Assembly: GCA_044866075.1 (NCBI GenBank)
Contig: JBIOTQ010000135.1
Coordinates: 1 to 30,686, forward strand
Origin: JBASRP01 sp044866075
GTDB taxonomy: Bacteria; Actinomycetota; AC-67
DNA length: 30,686 nucleotides
Reading direction: 5' to 3'
The notes beneath the pieces are model-generated. The model was not told the DNA's origin and made no database searches. It worked only from the letters and a program-made list of their open reading frames with translations. The translations under genes were made by a program, and so were the position numbers. Shown here in pieces: positions 5,554 to 12,899 of the stretch. Positions within the stretch are counted from its first letter, which is position 1, and each line of letters starts with the position of its first letter.

Positions 5554-6486
5554 CTACAGCGCCTCCCTCTCCGGAGCGAACAGCTCCGCCACCAGTAACC
5601 CCGCCACGATCAATCCTGCGCCCGTCCATCCACGCGCGCCCAGCCGCTCGTCGAGCATCAAGAAACCGAACAGCGCCGCGAACGGCGACTCCATCACCAG
5701 GATCACGGCCGTCCGCGCCGGCGGGATGAACCGCTGAGCCCCCGTCTGGATGAAGAACGCGAGCGCCGACGCGAGCACCGCCGTGATGAGGATCACGACC
5801 CAGATGCCCCCTTCGGTCGGAATGCTCGTGCGCTCGGTCGCCGCAGAGGCGATAGCGGTCGCCACCGCCGTGAACGCGAGCTGGACGGTCACCAGCGCTT
5901 GCAGGGGAGCGGCGCCGGCGAACCGACCCAGCAGCAAGAGGTGGACGGAGAAGAGCAGCGCGCAGCCCAGGACGAGTCCGTCGCCCAGGCGCAGTCCGAT
6001 CCCGGACGGCGAGGTGATGAGCAACAGGCCGGCGAACGCGAGGAGGGCACCGGTGATGGTCGAGAGGGGCGGGAAGCGCCGGAGCACGGCCGCGCCGAGA
6101 AGCGGCGTGAGGATCACGTACATCCCGGTGAGGAATCCGGTGTTCGACGCGGTGGTGTGCTCGAGGCCGGTGGTCTGGAAGATGAAACCGCCGCATAGGG
6201 CCGCACCGACGAGACAGGCGATGAGGAACTGTCGTCGCGTCATCTCCCGAAGGGCCTTGAGCGAGGCTGCGCCGACGATCACGGTGGCGGTCGCGAACCG
6301 CAACGAGATGAACATGAGGGGGCGCGTCGGATGCGCGACGTCGGCGAGGCCGAAGCCGCCCTTGATGTCGGGGCAGCGCTCGAGCGCGCACTTGACGATC
6401 GGGAACGTGAAACCCCACACCGCGGTGATCGCGATGAGGCCGATCTCCCAGGAATAGCGCCGAACGCGCGCGGATGCCGTTTGCAC
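5554..6486 (-). CDS. EamA/DMT-family membrane transporter
   Basis: A 310-residue integral membrane protein of the drug/metabolite transporter superfamily, with about ten hydrophobic segments arranged as two EamA repeats. The first repeat starts at IGLIAITAVWGFTFPIVK (about 15-32); the second carries the PPARTAVILVMESPFAALFGFLMLDERL segment typical of the family's C-terminal half. Such proteins export metabolites, amino acids or drugs; the substrate cannot be inferred. The loop with cysteines between TM1 and TM2 (ALERCPDIKGG) is slightly long. The GTG start at 6486 follows a TATACT box by eight bases with no Shine-Dalgarno, so the mRNA is probably leaderless. It is apparently a single-gene unit. 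Confidence 0.9.
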   Translation of the reverse strand: MQTASARVRRYSWEIGLIAITAVWGFTFPIVKCALERCPDIKGGFGLADVAHPTRPLMFISLRFATATVIVGAASLKALREMTRRQFLIACLVGAALCGGFIFQTTGLEHTTASNTGFLTGMYVILTPLLGAAVLRRFPPLSTITGALLAFAGLLLITSPSGIGLRLGDGLVLGCALLFSVHLLLLGRFAGAAPLQALVTVQLAFTAVATAIASAATERTSIPTEGGIWVVILITAVLASALAFFIQTGAQRFIPPARTAVILVMESPFAALFGFLMLDERLGARGWTGAGLIVAGLLVAELFAPEREAL

Positions 6487-6494
6487 GGTCGGCG

Positions 6495-6500
6495 AGTATA
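6495..6500 (-). promoter_or_regulatory. -10 box of the EamA gene (leaderless pattern)
   Basis: TATACT, eight bases before the GTG start at 6486. No convincing -35 hexamer. Confidence 0.5.
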
Positions 6501-6519
6501 GGCGGGGGAGTGCCCGCCT

Positions 6520-8349
6520 CTAGCAGTAGGTGCCGGGACCCACGTACGCGGTGACCACGGATCCCTTGGGTACGGAGGTACCGGGCGGCGGATCCTGATC
6601 GACCACGAAGCGATCGCTGCCGCGACCGACGAACTTCACCTGAAGTCCCCTCGCCGCCAGCAGGTCGTACGCCTGCTTCCGCGTCTTGCACTGGAGGTTG
6701 GGTACCTGGACCTTCGGCGGCCCGTTGCTGACGACGATCGTGACGGCGGAGCCCTTGTTGGCCTTCGTTCCGTCGGCGGGTGTTTGCGAGATCACCTTGC
6801 CGGCGGCGACGGTGGCGCTGTCGGCGTGCTGCACGGTCACCGTGAAGCCCGCTTGGGTGAGGATCTGGGAGGCCTCCGTCTCCGTCTTGTCGACGACCTT
6901 GGGGACGGGGACGCGTTCGACGCCCTTCGAGACCGTGAGCGTCACGGTGGTTCCGGCCGGGATCAGCACGTCGACATCTTTGTCTTGCTTGATCACGTGA
7001 CCCTTCTTCACGTTCGGGTCGAACGCATCGACGCGCTTCACCTTGAGTCCGAGACCGGTGAGTGTTCGCTCTGCGTCCGCGTAGGGCTGATTCGTGACGT
7101 CGGGCATCTGCACCGTCACCGGGCCCGAGGAGATGACGAGGGTTATGGTCGATCCCTTGCGGATCGAGGATCCCGCCGGCGGATCGGTGCGGATCACGAG
7201 ACCTTCGGCGACGGTCTTGCTGTGTTCTGAGTCCGGTTTCACCTCGAAGCCGAGTTTCTCGAGAGACGCTTGGGCCGCGGCTTTCGACTTGCCGGCGACG
7301 GACGGGACGCCGACCTGCTTGAAGTTGTTGGCGAGGATCGGGATCGACACGGCGACGAGCGCGAGGATCGCGACGATGACGATCACGCCGCGCCGCGTGA
7401 GCCGGGGGCGTCCCCGGCGACGGCCGAGGTTGACCGTGTCCTGAGTGCCGATCGGGATCGCGACGGTCGGGTGCACGAGCGTGCCGACCTCGCCGGTGTC
7501 GGTCCTCGGCATCGCGTTTCGCAGCGCCTCGCCCATCTCCGCCGCCGAGCCGTAGCGCTTCGCGGGATCGCGCGCGGTCGCGCAGGCGACGATCTCGTCG
7601 AGCGCCGGCGGAACTCCGGCGATCTTCTCGCCGGGACGCGGCACCTTGTCGCGCACGTGCTGGTAGGCGACCACGAGAGGGGTGTCGCCGGTGAACGGCG
7701 TCACGCCCGTCAGCATCTCGTAGAGCACCACGCCGAGCGCGTACAGGTCGGCGCGGTGATCGCTGGTCTTGCCCTCGACCTGTTCGGGGGCGAGGTAGTG
7801 CGCGGTCCCGAACAGGGTTCCGGCTTGCGTGGCGTGCGACTCGGCCATGGTGCGCGACAGGCCGAAGTCGGCGACCTTCACTTGGCCGTCGGCGGTCAGC
7901 AGGATGTTCTCCGGCTTGATGTCTCGGTGCACGAGGCCCGCCTTGCGCGCGGCCTCGAGCGCCGCGCAGACCTGGCCGGCGACGCGCGCCGCCACGGCCG
8001 GCCGCAGCCGGCCGTTGGCGTTGAGGATCTCGCGGAGGTTCTGGCCCTCGACGAGCTCCATCGCCATGTACGCGGAGCCGTCGTCGGCCTGGCCGAAGTC
8101 GTAGACCTGGACGATGTTCGGATGCGAGAGGCGGCCGGCGATGGTCGCCTCCTTGCGGAACTTCGCGACGAACTCCTGATCCGATCCGAGCCCGGCGCGG
8201 AGGACCTTCAGCGCGACGGTGCGATCGAGGACGCGGTCGTGCGCTTGGAAGACCTCACCCATACCGCCGGAGGCGATGAGGCCGGTGATCTGATAGCGAC
8301 CGCCGACGATACGTGCGATGCGGCGATCGGTTCCGATGTCCTGCGCCAC
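6520..8349 (-). CDS. pknB: PASTA-domain Ser/Thr protein kinase (PknB-like)
   Basis: A 609-residue transmembrane kinase. The cytoplasmic Hanks-type domain (about 17-280) has the glycine loop ASGGMGEV, ATP-binding K48 in VALKVL, catalytic HRDIKPEN at 141, DFG at 161 and APEQ at 188. Candidate activation-loop threonines are T174 and T178. A single TM segment (321-340) leads to four extracellular PASTA repeats (about 346-609), which in this family bind muropeptides and couple cell-wall state to phosphorylation. The protein ends in GPGTYC. It is not next to the pbpA/rodA/phosphatase genes that usually accompany PknB in actinobacteria. The GTG start at 8349 lacks a Shine-Dalgarno and has TAGACT nine bases upstream. 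It is divergent from the dehydrogenase at 8423. Confidence 0.95.
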   Translation of the reverse strand: MAQDIGTDRRIARIVGGRYQITGLIASGGMGEVFQAHDRVLDRTVALKVLRAGLGSDQEFVAKFRKEATIAGRLSHPNIVQVYDFGQADDGSAYMAMELVEGQNLREILNANGRLRPAVAARVAGQVCAALEAARKAGLVHRDIKPENILLTADGQVKVADFGLSRTMAESHATQAGTLFGTAHYLAPEQVEGKTSDHRADLYALGVVLYEMLTGVTPFTGDTPLVVAYQHVRDKVPRPGEKIAGVPPALDEIVACATARDPAKRYGSAAEMGEALRNAMPRTDTGEVGTLVHPTVAIPIGTQDTVNLGRRRGRPRLTRRGVIVIVAILALVAVSIPILANNFKQVGVPSVAGKSKAAAQASLEKLGFEVKPDSEHSKTVAEGLVIRTDPPAGSSIRKGSTITLVISSGPVTVQMPDVTNQPYADAERTLTGLGLKVKRVDAFDPNVKKGHVIKQDKDVDVLIPAGTTVTLTVSKGVERVPVPKVVDKTETEASQILTQAGFTVTVQHADSATVAAGKVISQTPADGTKANKGSAVTIVVSNGPPKVQVPNLQCKTRKQAYDLLAARGLQVKFVGRGSDRFVVDQDPPPGTSVPKGSVVTAYVGPGTYC

Positions 8350-8358
8350 GTCCGATCA

Positions 8359-8364
8359 AGTCTA
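8359..8364 (-). promoter_or_regulatory. -10 box of pknB (leaderless pattern)
   Basis: TAGACT on the minus strand, nine bases before the GTG start at 8349. The 73-base divergent interval contains the same hexamer on the plus strand at 8407. Confidence 0.45.
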
Positions 8365-8406
8365 GTGACCGTATAAGGGACCGGCACGGAACCCGGTTCG
8401 GCCGAA

Positions 8407-8412
8407 TAGACT
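8407..8412 (+). promoter_or_regulatory. -10 box of the NDUFA9-like dehydrogenase (leaderless pattern)
   Basis: TAGACT, ten bases before the ATG at 8423. The GGGATGGG between box and ATG is a poor Shine-Dalgarno. No clear -35 element. Confidence 0.45.
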
Positions 8413-8422
8413 CCGGGATGGG

Positions 8423-9304
8423 ATGAACGTCCTGGTCACGGGCGGAACCGGGTTCGTCGGGGGCCACATCGTGCGCCGGCTCGCCGCCGACGGAACGAGC
8501 GTTCGTGTCGCGTCGCGGTCGGCGCCGCACTGGTTGCCCGCGGGGGCCAGTCACGTCGAAGCGAACGTGACCGAGCCGAGCTCGCTGCGGGCCGCCCTCG
8601 CCGGCGTCGACGCCGTCGTCCATCTGTCGGCGATCATCGTCGAGCGCGGATCGCAGACCTTCGAGCGCGTGAACCACCAAGGCACTCGCAACGTGGTTGC
8701 CGCGATGGGCGACGCCGGAGTCGAGAGGATGGTGCATCTCAGTGCGCTCGGCGCCGGGCCCGACGAGAGGTTCCCTTACCTGCTGACGAAATGGCGGGGG
8801 GAAGAAGCGGTGCGTGCGAGCGGCCTCTCGTGGACGGTCCTGCGGCCGAGCGTCCTCCACGGCGAGGGTTGTGGTTTCTTCCGTCCGATCGTCTGGACGC
8901 TGCGGTGGGCGCCCGTCTATCCGATGGTCGCGCACGGCGAGACGCGGTTCCAGCCGCTGTGGATCGAGGACCTTGCGCGATGCGTCTCGGCGTGTCTGCG
9001 TGGGGAGCAGGCCGGCGCGACACTCGACCTCGGGGGGCCCGAGGTCATGACCTTCTCGGATATCGTGCAACTCGTGATGGACGTGCTCGGCAAACGCCGG
9101 CGGACCGTCCCGGTGCCTGTCTGGGCGGCCCGGCCGTTCGCGTTCGTGCAAGGCCTCCGGCGCGATCCTCTCGTCACCAACCAGCAACTCGACATGGTGG
9201 TGCTCGACAACACCTGCGCGCCCGATTCGATGGATCGCGCGTTCGGCTTCCATCCGAAGCGCATGCGCGAGACCGACCTGCGCTGGCTGGCGAGGCTCGC
9301 GTGA
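8423..9304 (+). CDS. NAD(P)-dependent epimerase/dehydratase family protein (NDUFA9-like atypical SDR)
   Basis: A 293-residue Rossmann-fold protein. The N terminus MNVLVTGGTGFVGGHIVRRL is the TGxxGxxG nucleotide-binding loop of extended and atypical short-chain dehydrogenases. VDAVVHLSAII and the later segment WTVLRPSVLHGEG fit the subgroup related to mitochondrial complex I subunit NDUFA9. The classical YxxxK appears as YLLTKWRGEE (Y and K spaced by three), so catalytic activity is possible. Members act on quinone-related, sugar or isoprenoid substrates, or serve as structural nucleotide-binding proteins; the substrate is unknown. The stop overlaps the GTG of the next gene (GTGA), indicating coupling to the unknown 115-residue protein. 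Confidence 0.88.
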   Translation: MNVLVTGGTGFVGGHIVRRLAADGTSVRVASRSAPHWLPAGASHVEANVTEPSSLRAALAGVDAVVHLSAIIVERGSQTFERVNHQGTRNVVAAMGDAGVERMVHLSALGAGPDERFPYLLTKWRGEEAVRASGLSWTVLRPSVLHGEGCGFFRPIVWTLRWAPVYPMVAHGETRFQPLWIEDLARCVSACLRGEQAGATLDLGGPEVMTFSDIVQLVMDVLGKRRRTVPVPVWAARPFAFVQGLRRDPLVTNQQLDMVVLDNTCAPDSMDRAFGFHPKRMRETDLRWLARLA

Positions 9305-9648
9305 CCGACGCGGAGGGGTTCGCAGCCGATCTCGAGGCGCTCGGCTTCCGCTACCTCGGCCAGAATCGGCAGGGCGAGATCACGTACGAGAAGAGCGCGA
9401 ACCGGTTCCTGACTTATCACGTGCACTGGGATCCCACGACGAACGAGGTGCTCTTCACGTGGGAGTTCGCCATCGGCGAGTTCTTCGACGCGCGCGGCAT
9501 GCAGATCGGTTCGAACGAGGCGCTGAACCTGTTCCTGTTCCCACAGTACGACGGGAAAGGTCCGGCGGAGGTTGCGTTCGTCGCGGGGGAGCTGGACCGC
9601 GCCGAGCAGCTCTTCCGCGCGATCGACTTCATCGACGTCGAGGCCTGA
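9301..9648 (+). CDS. Unknown 115-residue soluble protein coupled to the NDUFA9-like gene
   Basis: I do not recognise a named family. The GTG start at 9301 overlaps the preceding stop by three bases (GTGA), which decides the start and implies translational coupling. The protein is acidic and soluble, with alternating beta segments (EITYEKSANRFLTYHVHW, NEVLFTWEFAIGEFFDARG) and a C-terminal helix ending in FRAIDFIDVEA. Codon use matches its neighbours, so it is a genuine gene. A role with the upstream dehydrogenase is suggested only by the overlap. It is the last gene before the thiamine operon promoter. Confidence 0.75.
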   Translation: MTDAEGFAADLEALGFRYLGQNRQGEITYEKSANRFLTYHVHWDPTTNEVLFTWEFAIGEFFDARGMQIGSNEALNLFLFPQYDGKGPAEVAFVAGELDRAEQLFRAIDFIDVEA

Positions 9649-9677
9649 CGCACGGGCTCGGTTCCCTCGCCGCGGCG

Positions 9678-9683
9678 TATACT
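9678..9683 (+). promoter_or_regulatory. -10 box of the thi operon
   Basis: TATACT, about 30 bases before the conserved TPP aptamer core. The hexamer 17 bases upstream (GGCTCG) is a poor -35. A start point near 9690 would put the whole aptamer in the mRNA. Confidence 0.55.
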
Positions 9684-9708
9684 TCGGAGAGAAAACCGCA
9701 TACGCGGG

Positions 9709-9796
9709 GAGCTCGGGGCACCGGGCTGAGAGGCTGCCTGACGCCGGCGGCGACCCGAAGAACCTGATCCGGATAACGCCGGCGGAGGGAGGAGAC
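9709..9796 (+). promoter_or_regulatory. TPP riboswitch (THI element) of the thiGHSE operon
   Basis: The thiamine pyrophosphate aptamer is recognisable by its conserved strings in order: CGGGG (9714-9718), GGGCTGAGAGG (9723-9733), CGACCCGAAGAACCTGATC (9751-9769) and GGATAACGCCGGCGGAGGGA (9771-9790). CGGG/CCCG forms P2, and CCGG pairs with CCGG in the P4 region. It lies directly upstream of thiG, so TPP binding should lower expression of the operon. The P1 stem is weak by eye, so the ends are approximate. Confidence 0.95.
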
Positions 9797-9799
9797 GAG

Positions 9800-9820
9800 G
9801 GCCACCGGATCGGTGGCCTT
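9800..9820 (+). promoter_or_regulatory. Expression-platform hairpin between TPP aptamer and thiG
   Basis: GGCCACCG-GAT-CGGTGGCC is a perfect 8-bp stem with a 3-base loop, followed by only two T residues, 11 bases before the thiG ATG. It is too poor in T to be a confident terminator. It may instead shorten the distance between the GGAGGGAGGAG at the 3' edge of the aptamer and the ATG. Confidence 0.6.
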
Positions 9821-9829
9821 CCGCATCTC

Positions 9830-10615
9830 ATGGACGATCGTCTGGTCATCGCGGGGCGCGAGTTCGCGTCGCGGCTGATCGTCGGGACGGGAAAGTTCTC
9901 GTCCGGCGAGGCGATGCGTGACGCGCTCGACGCGAGCGGGACCGAGATGGTGACGGTCGCGCTGCGGCGCATCGACCTCGACGCGACGGGCGGACCCGAC
10001 ATCCTCGAGTTCATCGATCGCGACCGTTACTTGCTGCTGCCGAATACGTCCGGCGCGATGACCGCGGAGGAAGCGGTGCGGCTGGCGCGGCTGGCGCGCG
10101 CGATGGGGCTGCCCAACTGGATCAAGCTCGAGGTGACTCCGGATCCGCGCTACCTGCTGCCCGATCCGGTCGAGACGCTGACGGCGGCGGAGAAACTCGT
10201 CGCCGATGGGTTCACCGTCTTGCCGTACATCAACGCGGATCCGGTGCTCGCGAAGCGACTGGAGGAGGCGGGCTGCGCGACGGTGATGCCGCTCGGCGCG
10301 TGGATCGGCTCGAACCTCGGCGTGCGGACGCGCGACGCGGTGCGGATCATCGTGGAGCAAGCGGAGGTTCCGGTCGTCGTCGACGCCGGGATCGGCGCGC
10401 CGTCGCACGCGGCGGAGGCGATGGAGCTCGGCGTCGACGCCGTGCTCGTGAACACGGCGATCGCGGTCGCTCGCGACCCGGCGCAGATGGCGGCGGCGTT
10501 CAAGGCCGCGGTCGAGGCGGGACGCACCGCTTACCGCGCGGGCCTGCCGCCCGTGCGCGAGGCGGCCGAGGCGTCGAGCCCACTCACGGGTTTCCTGGAC
10601 CCGATGGCGCGATGA
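9830..10615 (+). CDS. thiG: Thiazole synthase ThiG
   Basis: A 261-residue enzyme that assembles the thiazole phosphate ring of thiamine from deoxyxylulose 5-phosphate, dehydroglycine and ThiS thiocarboxylate. Family motifs are LVIAGREFASRLIVGTGKF at the N terminus, the Schiff-base lysine K99 in NWIKLEV, the phosphate-binding segment VVVDAGIGAPSHAAEAMELG and the C-terminal GLPPVREAAEASSPLTGFL. The length is typical. The ATG at 9830 matches the usual N terminus but has no Shine-Dalgarno immediately before it; the purine-rich run lies about 35 bases upstream across a hairpin. It is the first gene under the TPP riboswitch and overlaps thiH by four bases (ATGA). Confidence 0.96.
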   Translation: MDDRLVIAGREFASRLIVGTGKFSSGEAMRDALDASGTEMVTVALRRIDLDATGGPDILEFIDRDRYLLLPNTSGAMTAEEAVRLARLARAMGLPNWIKLEVTPDPRYLLPDPVETLTAAEKLVADGFTVLPYINADPVLAKRLEEAGCATVMPLGAWIGSNLGVRTRDAVRIIVEQAEVPVVVDAGIGAPSHAAEAMELGVDAVLVNTAIAVARDPAQMAAAFKAAVEAGRTAYRAGLPPVREAAEASSPLTGFLDPMAR

Positions 10616-11748
10616 CACGAACGTTCGCCGAGGAGCTCGCGGCGACGCCCGTCCGCGAGCTCGCCTCACTACCCGCCACGGACGAGGACGTCACGCGTGC
10701 GCTCGCACTTGGAGCTGGGGAGCGGGACCTGCGCGACTTCGCGGCGCTGCTCTCGCCGGCGGCGTCGGCGCGGCTCGAAGAGGTCGCGCGCGCGGCGAAC
10801 CGGCTGACGGTACGGCGGTTCGGCAAGACGATCCATATGTACGCACCGATCTACCTGTCGAACGAATGTCTCACGACGTGCACGTACTGCGGCTTCGCGA
10901 AGGACCTCGACATCGTGCGGCGGACGCTGACGGTCGCGGAGGCGGTCCGCGAAGCCAAGGCGCTCACGACGCGAGGGTTCCGGCACCTGCTTCTCCTCAC
11001 CGGCGAGCACCAGAGGATCACCGGCGTCGACTACCTCGAGCAGGTGCTGCGCGCGATGTCGCGCGTCGTGCCGCAGCTGTCGATCGAGGTGCAGGTGTGG
11101 TCGGAGGACGAGTACCGGCGGCTCGCGGCGGCGGGGTGCGACGGCGTCGTGATCTATCAGGAGACCTACGATCGGGAGGCGTACCGCGACCACCACGTCG
11201 CCGGGAAGAAGCGGGACTACGACTGGCGCCTCGCCGGGCCCGAGCGCGCCGGGCGCGCAGGCGTTCGCCGACTCGGGGTGGGCGCGCTGCTCGGGCTGCA
11301 CGATCCGTGGCGCGAGGACGCGATCGCGACGGCCGCGCACGCGCGGTTCCTGATGAAGGGGTTCTGGCGCTCGGAGGTGAGCGTCAGCCTGCCGCGGATA
11401 CGGCCGAGCGCGAGCGGGTACGTGCCGCGCTCGACGGTCAGCGACCGCGATCTCGTGCAGCTCATCTGTGCGTTCCGCCTGTTCCTGCCCGACCTCGCGA
11501 TCGTCGGCTCGTCCCGCGAGGCGGCCGGGTTCCGCGACGCACTGGTATCGCTCGGCATCACGCACACGAGCGCCGGCTCGCACACCGAGCCCGGCGGGTA
11601 CACCGAGCCCGGCGAGGCCGAGGGGCAGTTCGAGGTCAACGACACGCGCTCGCCCGAAGAGGTCGCGGCGGCGCTCGCGGATCGCGGGTTCGACGTCGTG
11701 TGGAAAGACTGGGACCCGGCGATGCGCGAGGACGCGTTCGCGCGCTGA
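10612..11748 (+). CDS. thiH: 2-iminoacetate synthase ThiH (radical SAM tyrosine lyase)
   Basis: A 378-residue radical SAM enzyme that cleaves tyrosine to dehydroglycine and p-cresol, supplying ThiG. The 4Fe-4S cluster motif C86-x3-C90-x2-C93 (NECLTTCTYCGF) is intact. HMYAPIYLSN before it and HLLLLTGEH, IYQETYDREAY and RIRPSASGY after it match ThiH. The start ATG overlaps the thiG stop (ATGA). Use of oxygen-sensitive ThiH in place of the glycine oxidase ThiO points to anaerobic or facultative capability in part of the lineage, an inference only. No ThiF-type adenylyltransferase gene is visible in the window. Confidence 0.95.
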   Translation: MTRTFAEELAATPVRELASLPATDEDVTRALALGAGERDLRDFAALLSPAASARLEEVARAANRLTVRRFGKTIHMYAPIYLSNECLTTCTYCGFAKDLDIVRRTLTVAEAVREAKALTTRGFRHLLLLTGEHQRITGVDYLEQVLRAMSRVVPQLSIEVQVWSEDEYRRLAAAGCDGVVIYQETYDREAYRDHHVAGKKRDYDWRLAGPERAGRAGVRRLGVGALLGLHDPWREDAIATAAHARFLMKGFWRSEVSVSLPRIRPSASGYVPRSTVSDRDLVQLICAFRLFLPDLAIVGSSREAAGFRDALVSLGITHTSAGSHTEPGGYTEPGEAEGQFEVNDTRSPEEVAAALADRGFDVVWKDWDPAMREDAFAR

Positions 11749-11754
11749 GCGGCG

Positions 11755-11958
11755 ATGGCCACGATCCTCGCGAACGGCAAGACCCGCGACGTGCCGGACG
11801 GCGCAACGATCAGAGACTTTCTCGCGACGCTCGGCTGGAAGCCGGAATGGGTCGTCGTCGAGCACAACGGCGAACCGGTCGAGCGCGCGCGATTGGGCGA
11901 GCACACGCTGGCCGAGGGCGACCGGCTCGAGGTCGTCCGCGCCGTCGCGGGCGGCTGA
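11755..11958 (+). CDS. thiS: Sulfur carrier protein ThiS
   Basis: A 67-residue ubiquitin-fold protein that carries sulfur as a C-terminal thiocarboxylate for ThiG. The required terminal Gly-Gly is present (AVAGG). The ILANGKTRDVPDGATIRDFLATLG start and the EHNGEPVERARLGEHTLAEGDRLEVVRAV end are typical. It begins six bases after thiH and ends two bases before thiE, in a tight operon. Confidence 0.95.
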   Translation: MATILANGKTRDVPDGATIRDFLATLGWKPEWVVVEHNGEPVERARLGEHTLAEGDRLEVVRAVAGG

Positions 11959-11960
11959 GC

Positions 11961-12599
11961 GTGGATCCGGACGAGCTGCGCGCGCGCGTCGCCGATGCGC
12001 GGCTCTACCTCGTGACCGGCGGACGCGGCGGGGGAGAGCCGCTGCGCGATTTCCTCGACGCGGTTCTCGGAGCGGGCGTCGATCTGCTGCAGCTGCGCGA
12101 GAAGGAGATGGAGGCGCGACCGCTGCTCGAGCTCGCCGAGATCTTCCGCGAGCGCTGCGCGGCGTACGGGGTGCCGTTCATCGTCAACGATCGCGCCGAC
12201 GTCGCGCTGGCGGCGCGCGCCGACGGCGTGCACCTCGGGCAGGACGACCTCCCGGTCGAGGAGGCGCGCCGCATCCTCGGACGATACGCGATCATCGGCC
12301 GATCGACGCACGATCCCGATCAGTTCCGCGCGGCGCTCGTCGAGGACGTCGATTACGTCGTGACGGGTCCCGTTCACGCGACGCCGACCAAGCCGGGACG
12401 GCCGGGCACCGGGATCGATCTCGTCCGGCTGGCCGCGCGCGAGACGACCAAACCGTGGTTCGTGAGCGGCGGCATGAACGCCGAGACCGTCGAAGAGGTA
12501 CGCGCGGCCGGCGGACGGGCCATCGTCGTCGTCCGCGCGATCACCGATGCCCCCGATGCGGCGGCCGCGACCAAAGAACTGCGAGCCGTCCTTCCGTAG
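11961..12599 (+). CDS. thiE: Thiamine-phosphate synthase ThiE
   Basis: A 212-residue TIM-barrel enzyme that joins the hydroxymethylpyrimidine pyrophosphate and thiazole phosphate to give thiamine phosphate. Family motifs are LLQLREKEM, FIVNDRADVALAARADGVHLGQDD, GRSTHD, DYVVTGPVHATPTK and WFVSGGMNAETVEEV. The GTG start at 11961 lies two bases after the thiS stop and places the protein at normal length. It is the last clear gene of the TPP-controlled operon. No pyrimidine-branch gene (thiC, thiD) is in the window. Confidence 0.95.
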   Translation: MDPDELRARVADARLYLVTGGRGGGEPLRDFLDAVLGAGVDLLQLREKEMEARPLLELAEIFRERCAAYGVPFIVNDRADVALAARADGVHLGQDDLPVEEARRILGRYAIIGRSTHDPDQFRAALVEDVDYVVTGPVHATPTKPGRPGTGIDLVRLAARETTKPWFVSGGMNAETVEEVRAAGGRAIVVVRAITDAPDAAAATKELRAVLP

Positions 12600-12616
12600 A
12601 CGCCCGACCACCGAGC

Positions 12617-12805
12617 GTGAAGACGCTCAAGGTGGGATGTCTCACGACCGAAGCCTGGGGCAGAACGGTCAGGGAGGGGCGGATGCAGCGGTTCTTCGTG
12701 GGGTGCGCGATCCTCGCGCCCGGGCTCGTGCTGGACGCCTGCGAGCTGCGCGCCGAGGTCTCTGTCAAAGACGCCCCGATGCCGGACGATCAGACCTTTC
12801 CGTAG
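12617..12805 (+). CDS. Possible small protein after thiE (62 or 40 residues)
   Basis: An open frame with GC-rich third positions. Read from GTG at 12617 it gives 62 residues; the ATG at 12683 has GGAGG eight bases upstream and would give 40 residues, beginning MQRFFVGCAILAPGLVLDAC. The short hydrophobic N terminus of the 40-residue form and the acidic tail KDAPMPDDQTFP are the only features seen. No family recognised. It lies before a hairpin that may end the thi operon, so it could be its last gene, or a chance ORF. Confidence 0.35.
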   Translation: MKTLKVGCLTTEAWGRTVREGRMQRFFVGCAILAPGLVLDACELRAEVSVKDAPMPDDQTFP

Positions 12806-12822
12806 TCGCATTCCCCCCGCGT

Positions 12823-12853
12823 GAGAGGTCGTCCCCCACCAGGACGGCCTCTC
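12823..12853 (+). terminator. Hairpin downstream of the thi operon (candidate terminator)
   Basis: GAGAGGTCGTCC (12823-12834), a 7-base loop, then GGACGGCCTCTC (12842-12853) forms a 12-bp stem with one T-G wobble. No strong T-tract follows (CGCACGTTCTGG), so the terminator type is uncertain, but it is the strongest stem in this 300-base interval. Confidence 0.5.
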
Positions 12854-12887
12854 CGCACGTTCTGGCCCCGTGCAGATGCGTGTCCCC

Positions 12888-12893
12888 TATCAT
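12888..12893 (+). promoter_or_regulatory. -10 box of the phosphotransferase gene (leaderless pattern)
   Basis: TATCAT, six bases before the GTG at 12900, which would put transcription start on the start codon. No -35 element recognised. Confidence 0.45.
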
Positions 12894-12899
12894 CGGCGC

